Shown here piece by piece: positions 22,416 to 35,429 of a stretch of DNA of 64,000 bases. A program made the translations under genes and the position numbers. The notes under the pieces were generated by a model, which ran no database searches, was not told the origin of the DNA, and saw only the letters and a list, made by a program, of their open reading frames with translations. Location of the stretch: assembly GCF_023159225.1 (NCBI RefSeq), contig NC_063170.1, positions 19,808,735-19,872,734 of the forward strand. Reading direction: 5' to 3'. Each line of letters opens with the position of its first letter. The first letter of the stretch is position 1. This stretch comes from Perognathus longimembris pacificus. Taxonomy: Eukaryota; Chordata; Mammalia; Rodentia; Heteromyidae.

Positions 22416-23147
22416 TAAGAAGTAGCACAGAGTAAAACCTGTATCCTTTTGATGGTTTTGGAACAGGCCTTGTGAGATAAATGAGTTTTCTATGGGTTTC
22501 ATCTCCGATACTACCAACAACAAAAATTACTCAGGTCTTTGTGTCTGGAGTGTTTAGATAGAATGTGAAGGCATGCGAGGAGGTTGAAGAAATTGCTGGG
22601 CTATTTGATTCAAGATACTCTCTTGTAACCCCCTAACGTGCCCCTGGATTATACTAGTCACCCCATGAGCCACTCAATCACTTACCTCCCCACTTCACGC
22701 AGCCAAGGGGGACTCTTCCAGCTTAGGCTATGCTGGTAGTATCTCTAGGTGCCCATGCTGGCTGCCTGGTAGGCAGTAGGTGACTGCCAGTTCTGGGGTG
22801 TGTCTAACTTACTTCCCCACAAACCATAACAACATCTTCTTCTGCCGTGGGAGGGCTGACTGCAGGTTTCAGGGCTGAGCTGGTGTCTGGCAGCAGAGTG
22901 GGGTATGTGTGGGTGGATCCTCAAGCGGCCCACAGCTGTGGGAGCAGCTGTGTGTGTGACATGGGTATAGGTTACATAGGAAAGAGGAGGAGGAGCAGGG
23001 AGAACGAACAGAGGTGGGCAAGGGTGGAGGCAAGAATAGGGCCCCAGCCCAGGCTGGCCAGAATAGCCACATCAATGGTTTCAAATCCCTTTTTGGGTCA
23101 TGGCCTCCTTTTAGAATGTGATGTGTGCAAAGAAGAAAAGCCTGTGG
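22416..23147. other. Unique intergenic sequence, no gene seen
   Basis: Overlapping frames 22847-23299 (+) and 22869-23303 (-) run into the CA repeat and SINE that follow; neither has a recognised product. Confidence 0.4.
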
Positions 23148-23222
23148 TGTGCACACACACCACACACACACATACAACACACACACCACACACATCCCAC
23201 ACAACTCCCCCACACAACCACA
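23148..23222. repeat. (CA)-rich imperfect microsatellite
   Basis: CACACACACC and CACATACAAC variants alternate over about 75 bp. Confidence 0.9.
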
Positions 23223-23295
23223 TGCACAAAATTTCAGGAATGTCTGGAACTCCGAAAGTTCATTCAAGGGTTGGATTAAGAAAGTCTGGTCTGAC

Positions 23296-23806
23296 CTAGG
23301 CACTAGTGGCTCATGCCTATAATCCTAGCTACTCAGGGGGCTGAGATCTGAGGAATGTGGTTCAAAGTCAGCCTGGGAAGGCAAGTTCATGAGACTTTTA
23401 TCTCCAATTAATCACCAGAAAACCAAAAGTGAGCTATGGCTCAAAACAGTAGAGCAGTAGTCTTGAACAAAAAAAAGCTCAGGGACAGTGCCCAGGTCCT
23501 GAGTTCAAGCCCCAGGCACCAGTGGCTCACAACTGTCATCCTAGCTACTCAGGAGGCTGAGAACTGAGGAGTGTGATTTGAAGCCAGCCAAGGCAGGAAA
23601 ATTCTTAAGCCTCCTGTCTCCAGTTAACCATCAAAAAGCTGAAACTGGAGCTGTGGCTCAAGTGGTAGAATCACTAGTCTTGAGTGACAAAGCTGAAAGG
23701 ACAGTGCTGGAACTTGAGTTCAAGCCCCAGTGCTGGTACCAATATACATACATATATACATACTATATATGTATATATACACATATACATACATTTATAT
23801 ATTCAT
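23296..23806 (+). mobile_element. Two Alu/B1-headed SINEs in tandem, then TA-rich tail
   Basis: The first ends GTTCAAGCCCC at about 23512 and runs straight into the second head AGGCACCAGTGGCTCACAAC (from about 23513). The second ends GTGCTGGTACC and is followed by ATACATACATATATACA-type repeats. Confidence 0.85.
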
Positions 23807-24399
23807 TCTCTGGTCTTGACAAGTTCCTAGGGAAAAATAATGCTAAAGTACATTAAGATCTTAGAAATATTTGTGTCTTCTGCTGTGAAAGAGATTTGGG
23901 AAGACTAGCAGGCTTGGGAATTTAATCCCCAAATCCACTTATTGTACCAATGCTTTCTTTTCTTCCAGCTTTCATTATGAAAAAATATCAAATCTTACAA
24001 AATATCGCAAGCTTCTGTACTCATTAATTACATCCACTAATTGTTGACCTTTCCCACCAAGGGATCCCTGGTTCCTTTGCTGGTCATATGTTATCGTCTT
24101 AGGAAAACATGCTGTCCTGGAGAGCCATTTAAGAACAAGCTGCAGATCTTCTGACTAAACACTTGACCAGCGATTCCTACAGTCAAGGGATGATCCTGTA
24201 CAACCATAGTACAGTGACTGCATGTGCAAACTGAATAGAGACATACTATGCAATATACGCCTTATATTCAAACTCCCCCAATAGTGTGTATCCCCTGGCT
24301 GCATCCTCGCACCCTCCCTTCCTCACCCTTGACATCTGGAATCTAACAGAATCAAGCACATGATTTACTTACATCTCTTAGGATCTAAAAGTGTAAGAG
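23807..24399. other. Intergenic sequence with possible old L1 remnant
   Basis: AAAATATCAAATCTTACAAAAT and the following pyrimidine-rich stretch recall 3' UTRs of old L1 families, but the match is weak. No exon seen. Confidence 0.3.
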
Positions 24400-25110
24400 T
24401 CCAACCTGCACAACCATGTTTATCACCGCGCTATTGACCATAGCCAAGATACAGAAACAACCCGGATGCCCCACAACAGATAAGTGGATCCAAAATCAGT
24501 GGTACCTACATGAAGTGGAATGTTACACAGCCATTAGAAAGAATAAAATAATGTCATTTGCAGGACAATGGCTAGAACCAGAATAAGTGAGGTAAGCCAA
24601 GGTCAGAGAGACAAACGGAGCATGTTCTCCCTGATATGTGGAAGTTAGATCTAAAGCGCAATGGGACATGACAAATTACACAGAACTCTATATATTCACA
24701 GTGAGACCAAAAGAGGATAGGCTTAGGAGACAATCACAAAGATGTAATACCCAAGTGCCTCTTTACATGTATATAAAATAAGATACACACTGAAATGAAC
24801 TCCAAAGATAGGGAAACAAAGGACTTTTTTTCTTAATCCTTTTTTGTTTCTGATGGCTCTGTAGATTCTTTACCTTGTGTACAGTGTATTCATGTGCACA
24901 TGGGAAGATGGGGGGAGGGCAAAGAATCAGAGGAAAAAGGATAGAAACATGCAGCAGTGGAGTGCACCCGGCATCAGTGGACACTGATGAAAGTGAACTA
25001 CGCAACTCATGAGTGGAGATGGGAGGGAGGGAATGGGAGAGAATGAGGGAACAGATGATACCACGCAAAAGGAAATGTCTGACATGTACTTATCTTATAA
25101 AGGTATATAA
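24400..25110 (+). mobile_element. L1 3' end (ORF2 tail and 3' UTR), 5'-truncated
   Basis: GGATGCCCCACAACAGATAAG, GGAATGTTACACAGCC, AATGTCATTTGCAGGACAATG and AGCATGTTCTCCCTGATATG are the plus-strand L1 3' landmarks. The reading frame is broken. A purine-rich GGGAGGGAGGGAATGGGAG block follows in the 3' UTR. Confidence 0.85.
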
Positions 25111-25137
25111 TTAATTAGGCAGGAAAAGAACAAAGTG

Positions 25138-25357
25138 GGGCTGGGAATATGGCCTAGTGGCAAGAGTGCTTGCCATATGAAGCTCCTGGTTCGATTCCCC
25201 AGCACCACATATATGGAAAACGGCCAGAAGGGGCGCTGTGGCTCAGGTGGCAGAGTGCTGGCCTTGAGCAGGAAGAAGCCAGGGACAGTGCTCAGGCCCT
25301 GAGTCCAAGGCCCAGGACTGGCCAAAAAAAAAAAAAAAAAAAGAAAAAGAAAAAAGT
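25138..25357 (+). mobile_element. Dimeric ID-type SINE
   Basis: GGGGCTGGGAATATGGCC head, CACATATATGGAAAACGGCC linker, GCTCAGGTGGCAGAGTGC, GGACTGGCC and an A tail of about 18 with G interruptions. It appears fairly young. Confidence 0.92.
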
Positions 25358-25744
25358 GTAAGAGTGTAAGCAGTCTGTTTGGATGAAGGTATCCCCAATA
25401 TGGATGTGTGTGAATGTCTCCCCCTTACCCTTCGTCCCCGATTAGATTCAGGTTAAATATTCTGAGGCAGGAGATATATTCTTTCTCAGTGAATCACAGC
25501 AATGGGACCTCTGGTTCCGTTTGATCCATGATTAAGATGGTAGTCCCCTTGGTAACCAAGGCATCTGGGGGACAGCTCTGTAGTTACAGGTCTCCAACTG
25601 TGACAAGTGGTAGGTGAATACGTGGCAAGCATCCAGATCAAGTCCTTTTCTCATGCTTTTCTTACCAGGGAGGAGGCAGTGAAAAGCCAAGAAGCAAACC
25701 CTAGTATGGAAAATGGGGTTAAGGTGCTGAAATAGAAGTGTTAA

Positions 25745-26038
25745 CTCTAGCCACTACCTTGATTCACATCTGTAATTCCAGTTATTTTGGGTGGTAGAGA
25801 AAGAAAGATTTCAGCTCAAAATCAGGGGCACAGGCATGATCAAGATCCCATCCCAACCAATAAGCCAGATGTGGTGGCATGTGTCCATAATTTGCCTATA
25901 ATTCTAGTTGCAGGGCACTCCCTATCTGAAAAGTAACAGGCAAAAAAGACAGGAGGTCTGTTGAGGGGTAGAGTACTTGCTTAGCAAGCACAAGGCCCTG
26001 GGTTCAAGCTCCAATAACTCCAAAAGAAAAAAAAAAGA
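25745..26038 (+). mobile_element. Composite older B1-plus-ID SINEs
   Basis: Two B1-like heads (TTGATTCACATCTGTAATTCC; CAGATGTGGTGGCATGTG) precede one ID-like half (GGTAGAGTACTTGCTTAGC) with an A-rich end. Probably one insertion inside another. Confidence 0.65.
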
Positions 26039-26209
26039 GAGAAGTATCAACCGTGCATAAAGTGACTGTTCATGAGAGGAAAGGAAAAGGAAAATAGAGT
26101 CAGCGATAGGACCTTGGAGGTGTCCCCTGGCAAGCTTCTCAGCTTGGGCACAAGGCAGGGGAAAGTGAGAGGATCCAATAACTACGTGAGCACTTGGTGT
26201 CTCAATCTT

Positions 26210-26410
26210 GAACACTGTTCTGAATGTTTCGTGTGGTTTATCTCAGCCGAGTCCCCACACTGTCTTGTGATTCAGATGCTATACAAGTTTTTTGCCCTAA
26301 CTTCTAAAGCACAGAGAGGTTGAGTTCTTGGTCCAAGTCCACCCAGATTGCAAGCTGCGGAGCTGGGATTGAAACTTCGGATGGAGCCGGTCCCACAGTC
26401 TTCGCTCCTT
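26210..26410 (-). mobile_element. MIR element
   Basis: AAAGCACAGAGAGGTTGAG, GGTCCAAGTCCACCCAG and GAGCTGGGATTGAAACTTCGG follow the reversed MIR order. Confidence 0.75.
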
Positions 26411-26923
26411 GCTGTCTGAGGGAAGAGAGAGGGAAAGAGGATTTGGCCACCTGGGCTGGGAGAGAAAAGGTCCTGTTGGTAAGTGGGCACATGAAGAGGG
26501 CTCCAGGAGACCAGAGAGGGGAGTGCTCAGGTCTGGAAGGCAAGCAGGTCTTGGGGGCCATCCTGGTGGCCCCCCCCCCCCGTCGCGTAGCCACCCATCC
26601 CCAGGGTTTAACCCAGAACCCCCAGTCTCCAAGTATCTCCCGACTCAGTCATGGCTTATTCGTTCCAAAGGGGAAAACAGCCCCTCAACTTGCCCAAACT
26701 CGAGTTCAACCCAGCGATCCCCGGAGGACACCAGGGTTCTCCGGGTGAGGGTCCCGGGTCGTGGACGGGGAGGCTCCGGATTCCGAGGGAATGCGAGCTT
26801 GTGGGTTGAGGGGTCCGTGGGTGGCAGGGCAGGGTCCCCGGGGGGCTTTGGGGGAGGGAGGGGGTCATCTGCCATGGGACAGGCTCTGAGGCCGATGGGG
26901 AGTAACTCGGGGGAAGCGTCTAG

Positions 26924-27655
<732 letters not shown>

Positions 27656-27956
27656 TAAAGCCGCCGCCGCCCTCCTCCCCCGCCAGCCCGCGCGCCCCCC
27701 GGCCCCGGCCCCGCCGACCGCCCCGGCGCAAACCGCACTCGGCCCGGCGACCCGCCTGCTGCCGGCCTGCGGCCTCGGGCCCCCGGGCCGGGAAGGCGGA
27801 GCCCCCCACCCCCCACCCCGAGTTGTCGCACATGTCGCTCCGTCTTCCTCTTCCCTACCCCCACCCCGGAGCCCCGCTTTGCACTGCCCGGTTCCCTTGG
27901 GGGAGAAGTGGGGGGTCCGGGGCCCGGCCGGGGGAGGGGGGAGGGCAGCCCTTCCC

Positions 27957-28034
27957 CCTCCCTCCCTCCCTCCCTCCCTTCCTTCCTTCCTTCCTTCCTT
28001 CCTTCCTTCCTTCCTTCCTTCCTTCCTTCCTTCC
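27957..28034. repeat. Polypyrimidine (CCCT)n(CCTT)n tract in CSNK2A2 intron 1
   Basis: Four or so CCCT units lead into about fifteen CCTT units, ending at TTCCCGAGAAC. It lies 300 bp downstream of the first splice donor, inside the CpG island. It can form triplex DNA in principle. Confidence 0.95.
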
Positions 28035-28455
28035 CGAGAACTTTGGGGTTCCTGGGGGGGGGACGACGGGGGGGAGTCAACAGCTGTTCCCCGAAGCTTC
28101 TAAAATTCTCGGCTTTTTTAGTTTTCTGACCTGAGACTGGGCCGGAGGGAATTTTTTTAAGACGTCGGGGTCGCCCGCCCAGCGGCCCCAGCTTTCCTTC
28201 TGGGCGTGGGACGGGAGGGAGACAGGTGCCGGTGCGGCCACGCGGGCGCCAGGGACTCCCCTGCCTGGGCCGGCTCCCCCGGAGGAGTTGCCACGCCGGC
28301 CCGAGTTAGGAGGGATCCAGGTAGGCAAGGAGCTCCGGAGCACGAAGGAAAGCAGTTTCCGGCCGGATTGTGGCACGATGTCTAGACCACTTGGACATGT
28401 GTGGCTTAGTGAAAGCTGCAGGGCCCCAGCGTTAAATGGGCATAGGCTTGGTTAA

Positions 28456-29141
<686 letters not shown>

Positions 29142-29374
29142 CCAGTTTTTTGTTCATTTTTATGCTGTCCTGGGGCTTGAACTCAGGGCCTGGGTGCTTT
29201 CTCCTTTTTCCTAAAGTTAAGCAGTTAAGCCATAGTTCCACTTCAGGCTTTTGGCGATTTATTGGAGATAAGACTCATAAACTTTATGCTTGGATTGGCT
29301 TTGAACCACTGTCTTCAGATATCCACCCCCGGAGTAGCTAGGATTACAGACATGACCCCTTCAGTACCCAGCAA
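29142..29374 (-). mobile_element. Alu/B1-headed SINE (intron 2)
   Basis: GTCCTGGGGCTTGAACTCAG, TTAAGCCATAGTTCCACTTC, GGATTACAGACATGACCCC; moderately diverged. Confidence 0.8.
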
Positions 29375-30064
29375 GCCACTGTTTCTTATTAGTAAAAGTG
29401 AATTTTGGAGCCATATAAGCTCCTGATCTCTAAAATAATAATTGGAATGTAACTTTCTTAATGTTGGCCTTAGTCGTCTTAGTATGATAATAATAGGCCT
29501 CTGAGGAAGACATCATCTTTATGAGCATGATGAATAAGCTAAGTTTCCCTTCAGGTGACTGATTGTATAGATGTAATCATGTTTTAAAGTGTACTAAAAG
29601 GTAACCTTTAGGATCTCTGGTAGGTCCTCATATTGCCAGATCATTTAAACTATGAACATTCATTTAGTGAGAAGATTGAGAATACAAAGTATGATGTAAG
29701 TAATTTTACATGTATATAATTTCTGCTGTGGCCCTTTTGCAGAGGCTCTGCAGAATAAGATTGTAGGTAGTCCCCTTTTACTATGAGGGGGTCAGATTTA
29801 TGTGTTCTATAAATCCACTTTCAGAAAAATGGCCAATACTCAGGGCAGTGTTAGTAGGCTGGTGATAAAAAGGAGCAGGGTCACAGTGAGAATGAAGAGT
29901 GTGTTTCTGTCTGGAGACTTAAGATGCTGAGGATGAACTGAGAAGTGAGGATCTAACTTCACTTGAATATAAGGACTTTGACTCTTTCATGTGAGTTGTG
30001 TCTATAAGGCTTCAAATTTAGAGTGATCTTATTTATTTTTGTGGCTGTTTTAATAAAAAAGTAT
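29375..30064. other. Intron 2, unique sequence
   Basis: AT-rich, no repeat or exon recognised. Confidence 0.4.
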
Positions 30065-30610
30065 AAAGCTGGGTACGATGTCTCAGGTTTATAATCCCAG
30101 ATATTTGTGAGGTAAAGATTGGGAGGCTAGGACCAGCCTGGGCAAAGATACGCAGGAAGCTTAAGTACAGGGGTTGGAGTCTAGGTATGCCCAGGCAGGA
30201 AAAAAATGAGAGACCCTACCTGGGGGGAGAGGGAGGGATGAAAAAACTAAAGTAAAAAGGGCTAGTGACATGGCTCAGATGTAGATTACCTACCTAGCAA
30301 GTAGAAGGCCTTGAGTTCAAAATACCAGTACCAAACCAAGCTCTGGTAAGCCTGCCAGTGGCTCACATCTGTAATCCTAGCTATTCAGGAGGCTGAGATC
30401 TAAGTATTACCGGTTGAAGCCAAACTGGGCAGGAAAAGTCCATGAAACTCTTATCTCCAGAGAAGTACCAAAAAGGTAGAAGTAGAGCTGTGGCTCCAAG
30501 TGGTAGAGTGTTAATCTTGAGGGGAAAAAAGGAAAAGGAAAAAAAAAAAAAAAAGCTCAGGAATGGTGTACAGTCCCTGCATTCAAGTTCCAGAACTGTC
30601 ACAAAAAGAA
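30065..30610 (+). mobile_element. Older B1-plus-ID SINE, then Alu/B1-headed SINE
   Basis: 30065-30340: GGTACGATGTCTCAGG head, AAAAAGGGCTAGTGACATGGC, CTACCTAGCAAGTAGAAGGC. 30348-30610: CTGCCAGTGGCTCACATC, AGGAGGCTGAGATCTAAG, AAGTGGTAGAGTGTTAATC, with a long internal A tract. Confidence 0.8.
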
Positions 30611-30944
30611 AGGAATTCCAGTTATCACCCCCCACCCCTACCCCCACCCCAAAACACATACACAAATCAGTTGTCCATCAATTCAAAACTTTAAAGAAAT
30701 GTTGTTTCTTCTCTGGGAAGTCCCCTGAGGAAGCCCAACAGTTTTTGTGTATATGTAAGTGTAAATGTTCTTTATATATTGAAATTAGGATTGTCCACAT
30801 TCTATTGCTTGTACATTCAGAAGAATGAATTGTTGAATCTAAAGCTATTCCAAAAAACTACTGAACTTTTGTGCAAAGGCAGCCTTTTGAGAATAACTAC
30901 AATTTCCTGTGATATCTTTTTAAAAAACAACAACAATAGTATTA

Positions 30945-31215
30945 ATGGTTGAGTGTAGTGACTCAAGCCTATAACACTAGCTACTTAGGAGGCAGAGATC
31001 AAGGACCATGGTTCAAGGCCAGTCTTGAGCATATTAATTCAGGTGATTCCACCTCACTCAATGACTGGGCTCAGTTGTATGTGCATTGTTCCAGCAACTT
31101 GGAGAAGTACAAGTAGAATCCTGGGCATAAGGTGTGACCCTATTAACCAGTGTAAAAGGTAGTGGAAATGTGGCTCAGGGGCCAAGGCCCTGAGTTCAAT
31201 CCCAAAAAAGAGAAA
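30945..31215 (+). mobile_element. Older B1-like SINE with worn ID half
   Basis: GGTTGAGTGTAGTGACTCAAG head and GGCCAAGGCCCTGAGTTCAA end with a GAGAAAGAAGAG tail. Confidence 0.6.
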
Positions 31216-31449
31216 GAAGAGCACTGAGATGAATGTATGAGTACCAGTGTGTTTGCTTTGGAGAGTATCCCTTGTAAAGAACTTCTTAGGGCTAGTTACT
31301 GGATGGTTTTCCCTCTGTTCTAGAGCTTCAGCAGATGTTTTAAGAAGCCTAGTATAGAACAGCTGCAGGTTATTTTCACAAATGAGAGCACATTGAGGCA
31401 CAGAGAAACTTCCCTGATACTATTATGTGAAATGACCCTTAGGCATGAC

Positions 31450-32150
31450 TCCTTGACATTTCTTTCTTTTTCTTTTCTTTTCTTTTTTCCCCCGCCAGTC
31501 CTGGGGCTTGAACTCAGGGCCTGAGCACTGTCCCTGGCTTCTTTTTGTTCAAGGTTAGCACTCTGCCACTTGAGCCACAGTGCCACTTCTGGCCTTTTTC
31601 TGTATATGTGGTGCTGAGGAATTGATTGAGCCCAGGGCTTCATGTATACTAGGCAAGCACTGTTGCTACTAGGCCATATTCCCAGCCCCCCTCCTTGCAG
31701 TTTCTTTCTTCTTCTTCTTCTTCTTTTTGCCAGTCCTGGGGCTTGAGACTCAGGGTCTGAGCACTGTCCCTGACTTCTTTTTGCTCAAGGCTAGCACTAC
31801 CTCTTGAGCCACAGCACCACTTCTGGCTTTTTCTGTTTATGTGGTACTGAGGAATTGAACCCACGGCTTCATGCATGGTAGGCAAACTCTCTACCACTAA
31901 GTCACATTCCCAGCCCTCCTTGCCATTTCTTTTTTTTTTTTTTTGCCAGTCCTGGGACTTGGACTCAGGGCCTGAGCACTGTTCCTGGCTTCTTTTTGCT
32001 CAAGGCTAGCATTCTGCCACTTGAGTCACAGCTCCACTTCTGGCCATTTTCTATATATGTGGTGCTGGGGAATTGAACCCAGGGCCTCATGTATACAGGG
32101 CAAGCACTCTTGCCACTAGGCCATATCCCCAGCCCCTTGCCATTTCTTTA
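31450..32150 (-). mobile_element. Stack of three dimeric ID-type SINEs at one target site
   Basis: Three minus-strand copies (about 31470-31689, 31723-31917, 31930-32137) are separated only by CCTTGCAGTTTCTTTC and CCTTGCCATTTCTTT. The left flank is CCTTGACATTTCTTTC and the right flank CCTTGCCATTTCTTTATTG, so all four boundaries are versions of one target sequence, duplicated by successive insertions. Confidence 0.9.
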
Positions 32151-32179
32151 TTGCTCTCTTTAATGCAGATTGTAGTGGC

Positions 32180-32331
32180 TTGTGTTTTTGTTTTTGCTCA
32201 GTCAAGGGGCTTGAACTCTGGGCCTGGGTGCTGTCCTGAGCTCTTCCCTGGCCTGGCTCTAAACCACGATCCTCAGATTTCAGCCTCCTAGTACCTAGGA
32301 TTACAGACGTGAGCCGCCAGCACCCAGCTTA
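32180..32331 (-). mobile_element. Alu/B1-headed SINE, internally deleted
   Basis: CAAGGGGCTTGAACTCTGGG is joined early to CTAAACCACGATCCTCAG, so most of the junction region is missing. It ends GAGCCGCCAGCACCCAGC. Confidence 0.75.
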
Positions 32332-32479
32332 TAGTGGCTTATTGTGGAGCACAGAATAAATTTCAATATTCTGGTGTGGGACTCAGGAGGCCCTTTGATG
32401 ATCTGGTCAGTAAAGTGTTTCTGAACCGCCATCTACCACTACATTTTCACTGGGGCAATTATACCTCTTTTTTTTTTTT

Positions 32480-32582
32480 AAGATAAACCTTTTTTGTTAT
32501 TTTTATTATAAGGGTGATATACAGAGGGGTTATAGTTACATAAACCAGGTAAAGAAATTATATTTCTTTATATTTTTCAGAG
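32480..32582 (-). repeat. Recurrent repeat, probably L1 3' UTR (copy 2 of 3, short)
   Basis: GATATACAGAGGGGTTATAG and AAACCAGGTAAAGAAATTATA match the copies at 14835-15045 and 45030-45215. Confidence 0.5.
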
Positions 32583-33504
32583 TCCTGTGGCATTTCCATC
32601 CAGATTGCATTTCTGTTAGGAAGGATTGGGGAAGAAACTATTGTGGTTTTGTTGCTAAAATGGATTGAAAACATTTCTCATAACTTTATATGTAGTTAAG
32701 CTTTTGCAAATAAGTTGCATATTAAGACGAATATATACTACTGTGGTCTTGGTTATAGAAAACTGAGTCTATAACAGTACCAACTGCTTAGTTTGGAAGA
32801 TTCTAGACAAGGCTTCCTTTTCATAGAAGCCTTCAGTGTTGCTGCTGCAGGAAGGAACTTTATGTATCCATGTACACAGAGAGTGAGCCCGACAGGCATT
32901 CCTAGAGGACAGGCTGGGCTCTCCTCTTCCTCAGCCAGTAACATCTCATGTCAGCCCTCTCCAATTTATGAGAGTGGCTGGATGCTAAGTGACCACGGAG
33001 GACTTTTGTTCCATTTAATTTACATCCAAAATTTCTAAGTATTTTATTGATTGAAGTATATTGGGACTTTTAAAAGGTTTTATGAATTTGAAACTGGTGA
33101 GGAAATTCTTCATGTCTTATCAATTAAATACTAAGCCAAAATCTAGAAAGAAAATTTCCCAGTCAGTGGAAACATGTATCTTCCTTTTCTCTTTTGACAA
33201 ATTATTTTGAGAACAGAAAAAGAAGAGGAAGAAATGGTACCAGTTTATATGACAGAGCCAAAAGCTACTTTGGTGTCATACGTTTCCTCTTGAGTCTGGA
33301 AACTCAGTTCTATTGTAGCACTTCTTAGAAGGATGTGCACAGTAAATAAGGGCCGCTGGCCATTCTGGCCCATTTTATAAAGAGCCTGGCTATCTTCTGT
33401 TCCCTAGGGATTAACTCTTGCACTTAACGAATGGTGGTATTAAAATTTGCTTTCTAAGCATGTTTAGTATATTTGTAGATTTCTTAGAATTTATGTTGTT
33501 GAGA
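32583..33504. other. Intron 2, unique sequence
   Basis: No element or exon recognised; small frames at 32753-33038 on both strands have no known product. Confidence 0.4.
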
Positions 33505-33948
33505 TGGAGGATTTAGCTCAGTGGTAGAGCACTTGCCTAACAACTGTGAGGTGAAGGAGGCTTTGTGGTGATTACAGATCCTTGTTTGTAACCTCCTGGT
33601 GTGCTGGTGGGCTTTCTGTGATATCAAAATGATATTTTCTCCATACTGATAGAATGCCTTCTCCTTTATTTCTACTTTCTCTACAGGTAGATTTGTTGTT
33701 GTTGTTAATCGTTCATTTAGGAACATGTTCTAAGACATCTTAAAACAACATAATAGTGGCAGTTGCATTTTTTGTGAATTCTAGGTTTCATAACTGTTTC
33801 ATGATACAGTAGTAGTTAAAACAGAACTAAAGTCTTAGTATGTATACAGAGGGGAAATATTAAATGTTTGCTTTTTTGGTGCTTGGAATGTAGTGCTTGC
33901 CTGGCATGCATGAGGCCCTGTTTAATTTCTAGCAGCAAAAACAAAGTA
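33505..33948 (+). mobile_element. Two short ID-like fragments
   Basis: 33505-33555 has GATTTAGCTCAGTGGTAGAG and CTTGCCTAACAACTGTGAGG. About 33878-33948 has GTGCTTGGAATGTAGTGC and GCATGAGGCCCTGTTTAATTT. Unique sequence lies between them. Confidence 0.65.
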
Positions 33949-35024
33949 TATTTCTGGACACATCTTCAATTCTGAATAAACACGTAGGAGCAACATTCAA
34001 TATGAAGAATAGTCATACTGACGAACCTTTGCTGTTAAATGCAAAAGTAATTTTGAAGTATGAGTAAAACACTGTGGAGGAAATTAAAAAAAAAAGTATT
34101 GGTAATATCAGTGCCAGAAATATGTGAACGAGGCAGTGCTGGTTCTAATGCTGAGGTTTTGGCTTCACAGAGAGTGCACTTAACTGGAGCCCAGCAGAAT
34201 CACAGCAAGTTGTGAGCTCAGAGACCACCAGACCCCACGCCACATAGGCAGGAAGAGTAGGACCCAGAGAAAGGCAGAGGTTTGCTCAGGGTCACGCAGT
34301 GGATGCAGGCCCAGTGTGTAGGACTCCACACCTGTCATGGCGGCTTGGTAGATATAAAAAACAAGGGTTTGGGTAGTTATTGGATGTTTGACTTCCTGAT
34401 GTACTGAAAGGATTGAAGACTAGTTACTAGAAGTCAGGTAAGATAACTTTCTAATTTTTGGAGTTACTCTTCTGAAAGGCAGTATTTGACTTTGGGGCAT
34501 AGCTGATTGAAGTGTGGGTTACAGACCTAGAAAGACTGAGACAAGTTTCTCTGCGTAGTACTTCGCCTGTTTCCTGAGTAAAGGAAGCATGGCTTTGCCC
34601 TTGGCAGAAGCTTCAGCATGCTTGTCCACTGTCTAACCCCTGAATCCTCTGAGTTTCATCAAGATCCTTGACTAGTTTGGGGGTTTATATAGTCTTTACC
34701 CTTTGTATCATAGACAAGAGTTCTTTAGAGTGTGACCCATGTGTGCAGCAGGGCTTAGATGGCTTTAGAGCTTAACTTCGGGGTCTGCCACATTGTACTA
34801 GAATCATATAGCATAAGCCTTGCTGTGAAATAAAGACAGAAGACTTGAGTTCTAGAACTAGCTTCTTTGACTACAAAATGGGAAGAGCATGTGAAGTGTA
34901 GATAGATGGGCGGGCAGCCAATAGATGTTCATAATCCACAGTGCTTTTCTTTGCTGAGAGTGATGTTGAGGAAGTAAATGAATTCAAGTATTTGGTCCAC
35001 TTTTTTGTTTGTTTGTTTGGTTGG
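33949..35024. other. Intron 2, unique sequence; weak MIR-like remnant
   Basis: ACCCAGAGAAAGGCAGAGG and GCTCAGGGTCACGCAGTGG (34263-34303) resemble a worn minus-strand MIR. No exon is supported. Confidence 0.4.
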
Positions 35025-35222
35025 GTTTTTTTTTGGCCAGTCCTGGGGCTTGGACTCAGGGCCTGAGCACTGTCCCTGGCTTCTTTTTGCTCAAAGCTAA
35101 CACTCGACCACTTGAGCCACAGTGCCACTTCTGGCCGTTTTCTACATATGTGGCACTGAGGAATCGAACCTAGGGCTTCATAAGAGGCAAGCACTCTTTC
35201 CACTAGGCCATATTCCCAACCC
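35025..35222 (-). mobile_element. Dimeric ID-type SINE
   Basis: GGCCAGTCCTGGGGCTTGG to CCATATTCCCAACCC, oligo-T at the left. Adjacent GTTTGTTTGTTTGG units are part of the tail region. Confidence 0.9.
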
Positions 35223-35429
35223 GGGTCCACTTCTTAGGTCACCTATGACATTGAACAGTGTCCTCTCACTGCATTAATGGTACTCATCAGAGAGGACTTG
35301 ATGTGCTTAAGACAGTGTGAGGTACGGAGAGGGCAGTACAGCATAGTTGTAGTAACAGTCATAGGGCTGGATCAGTGAACTAGATAGAGCCTCATCAACT
35401 GTGATACAGCTCTGCTCTGGGCATGTCCT

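Noticed and set aside
31450..32150. Regularly spaced repeats suggesting an array
   Set aside because: The units are 200-bp SINEs with poly-T tails and target duplications, not CRISPR repeats; the genome is mammalian.
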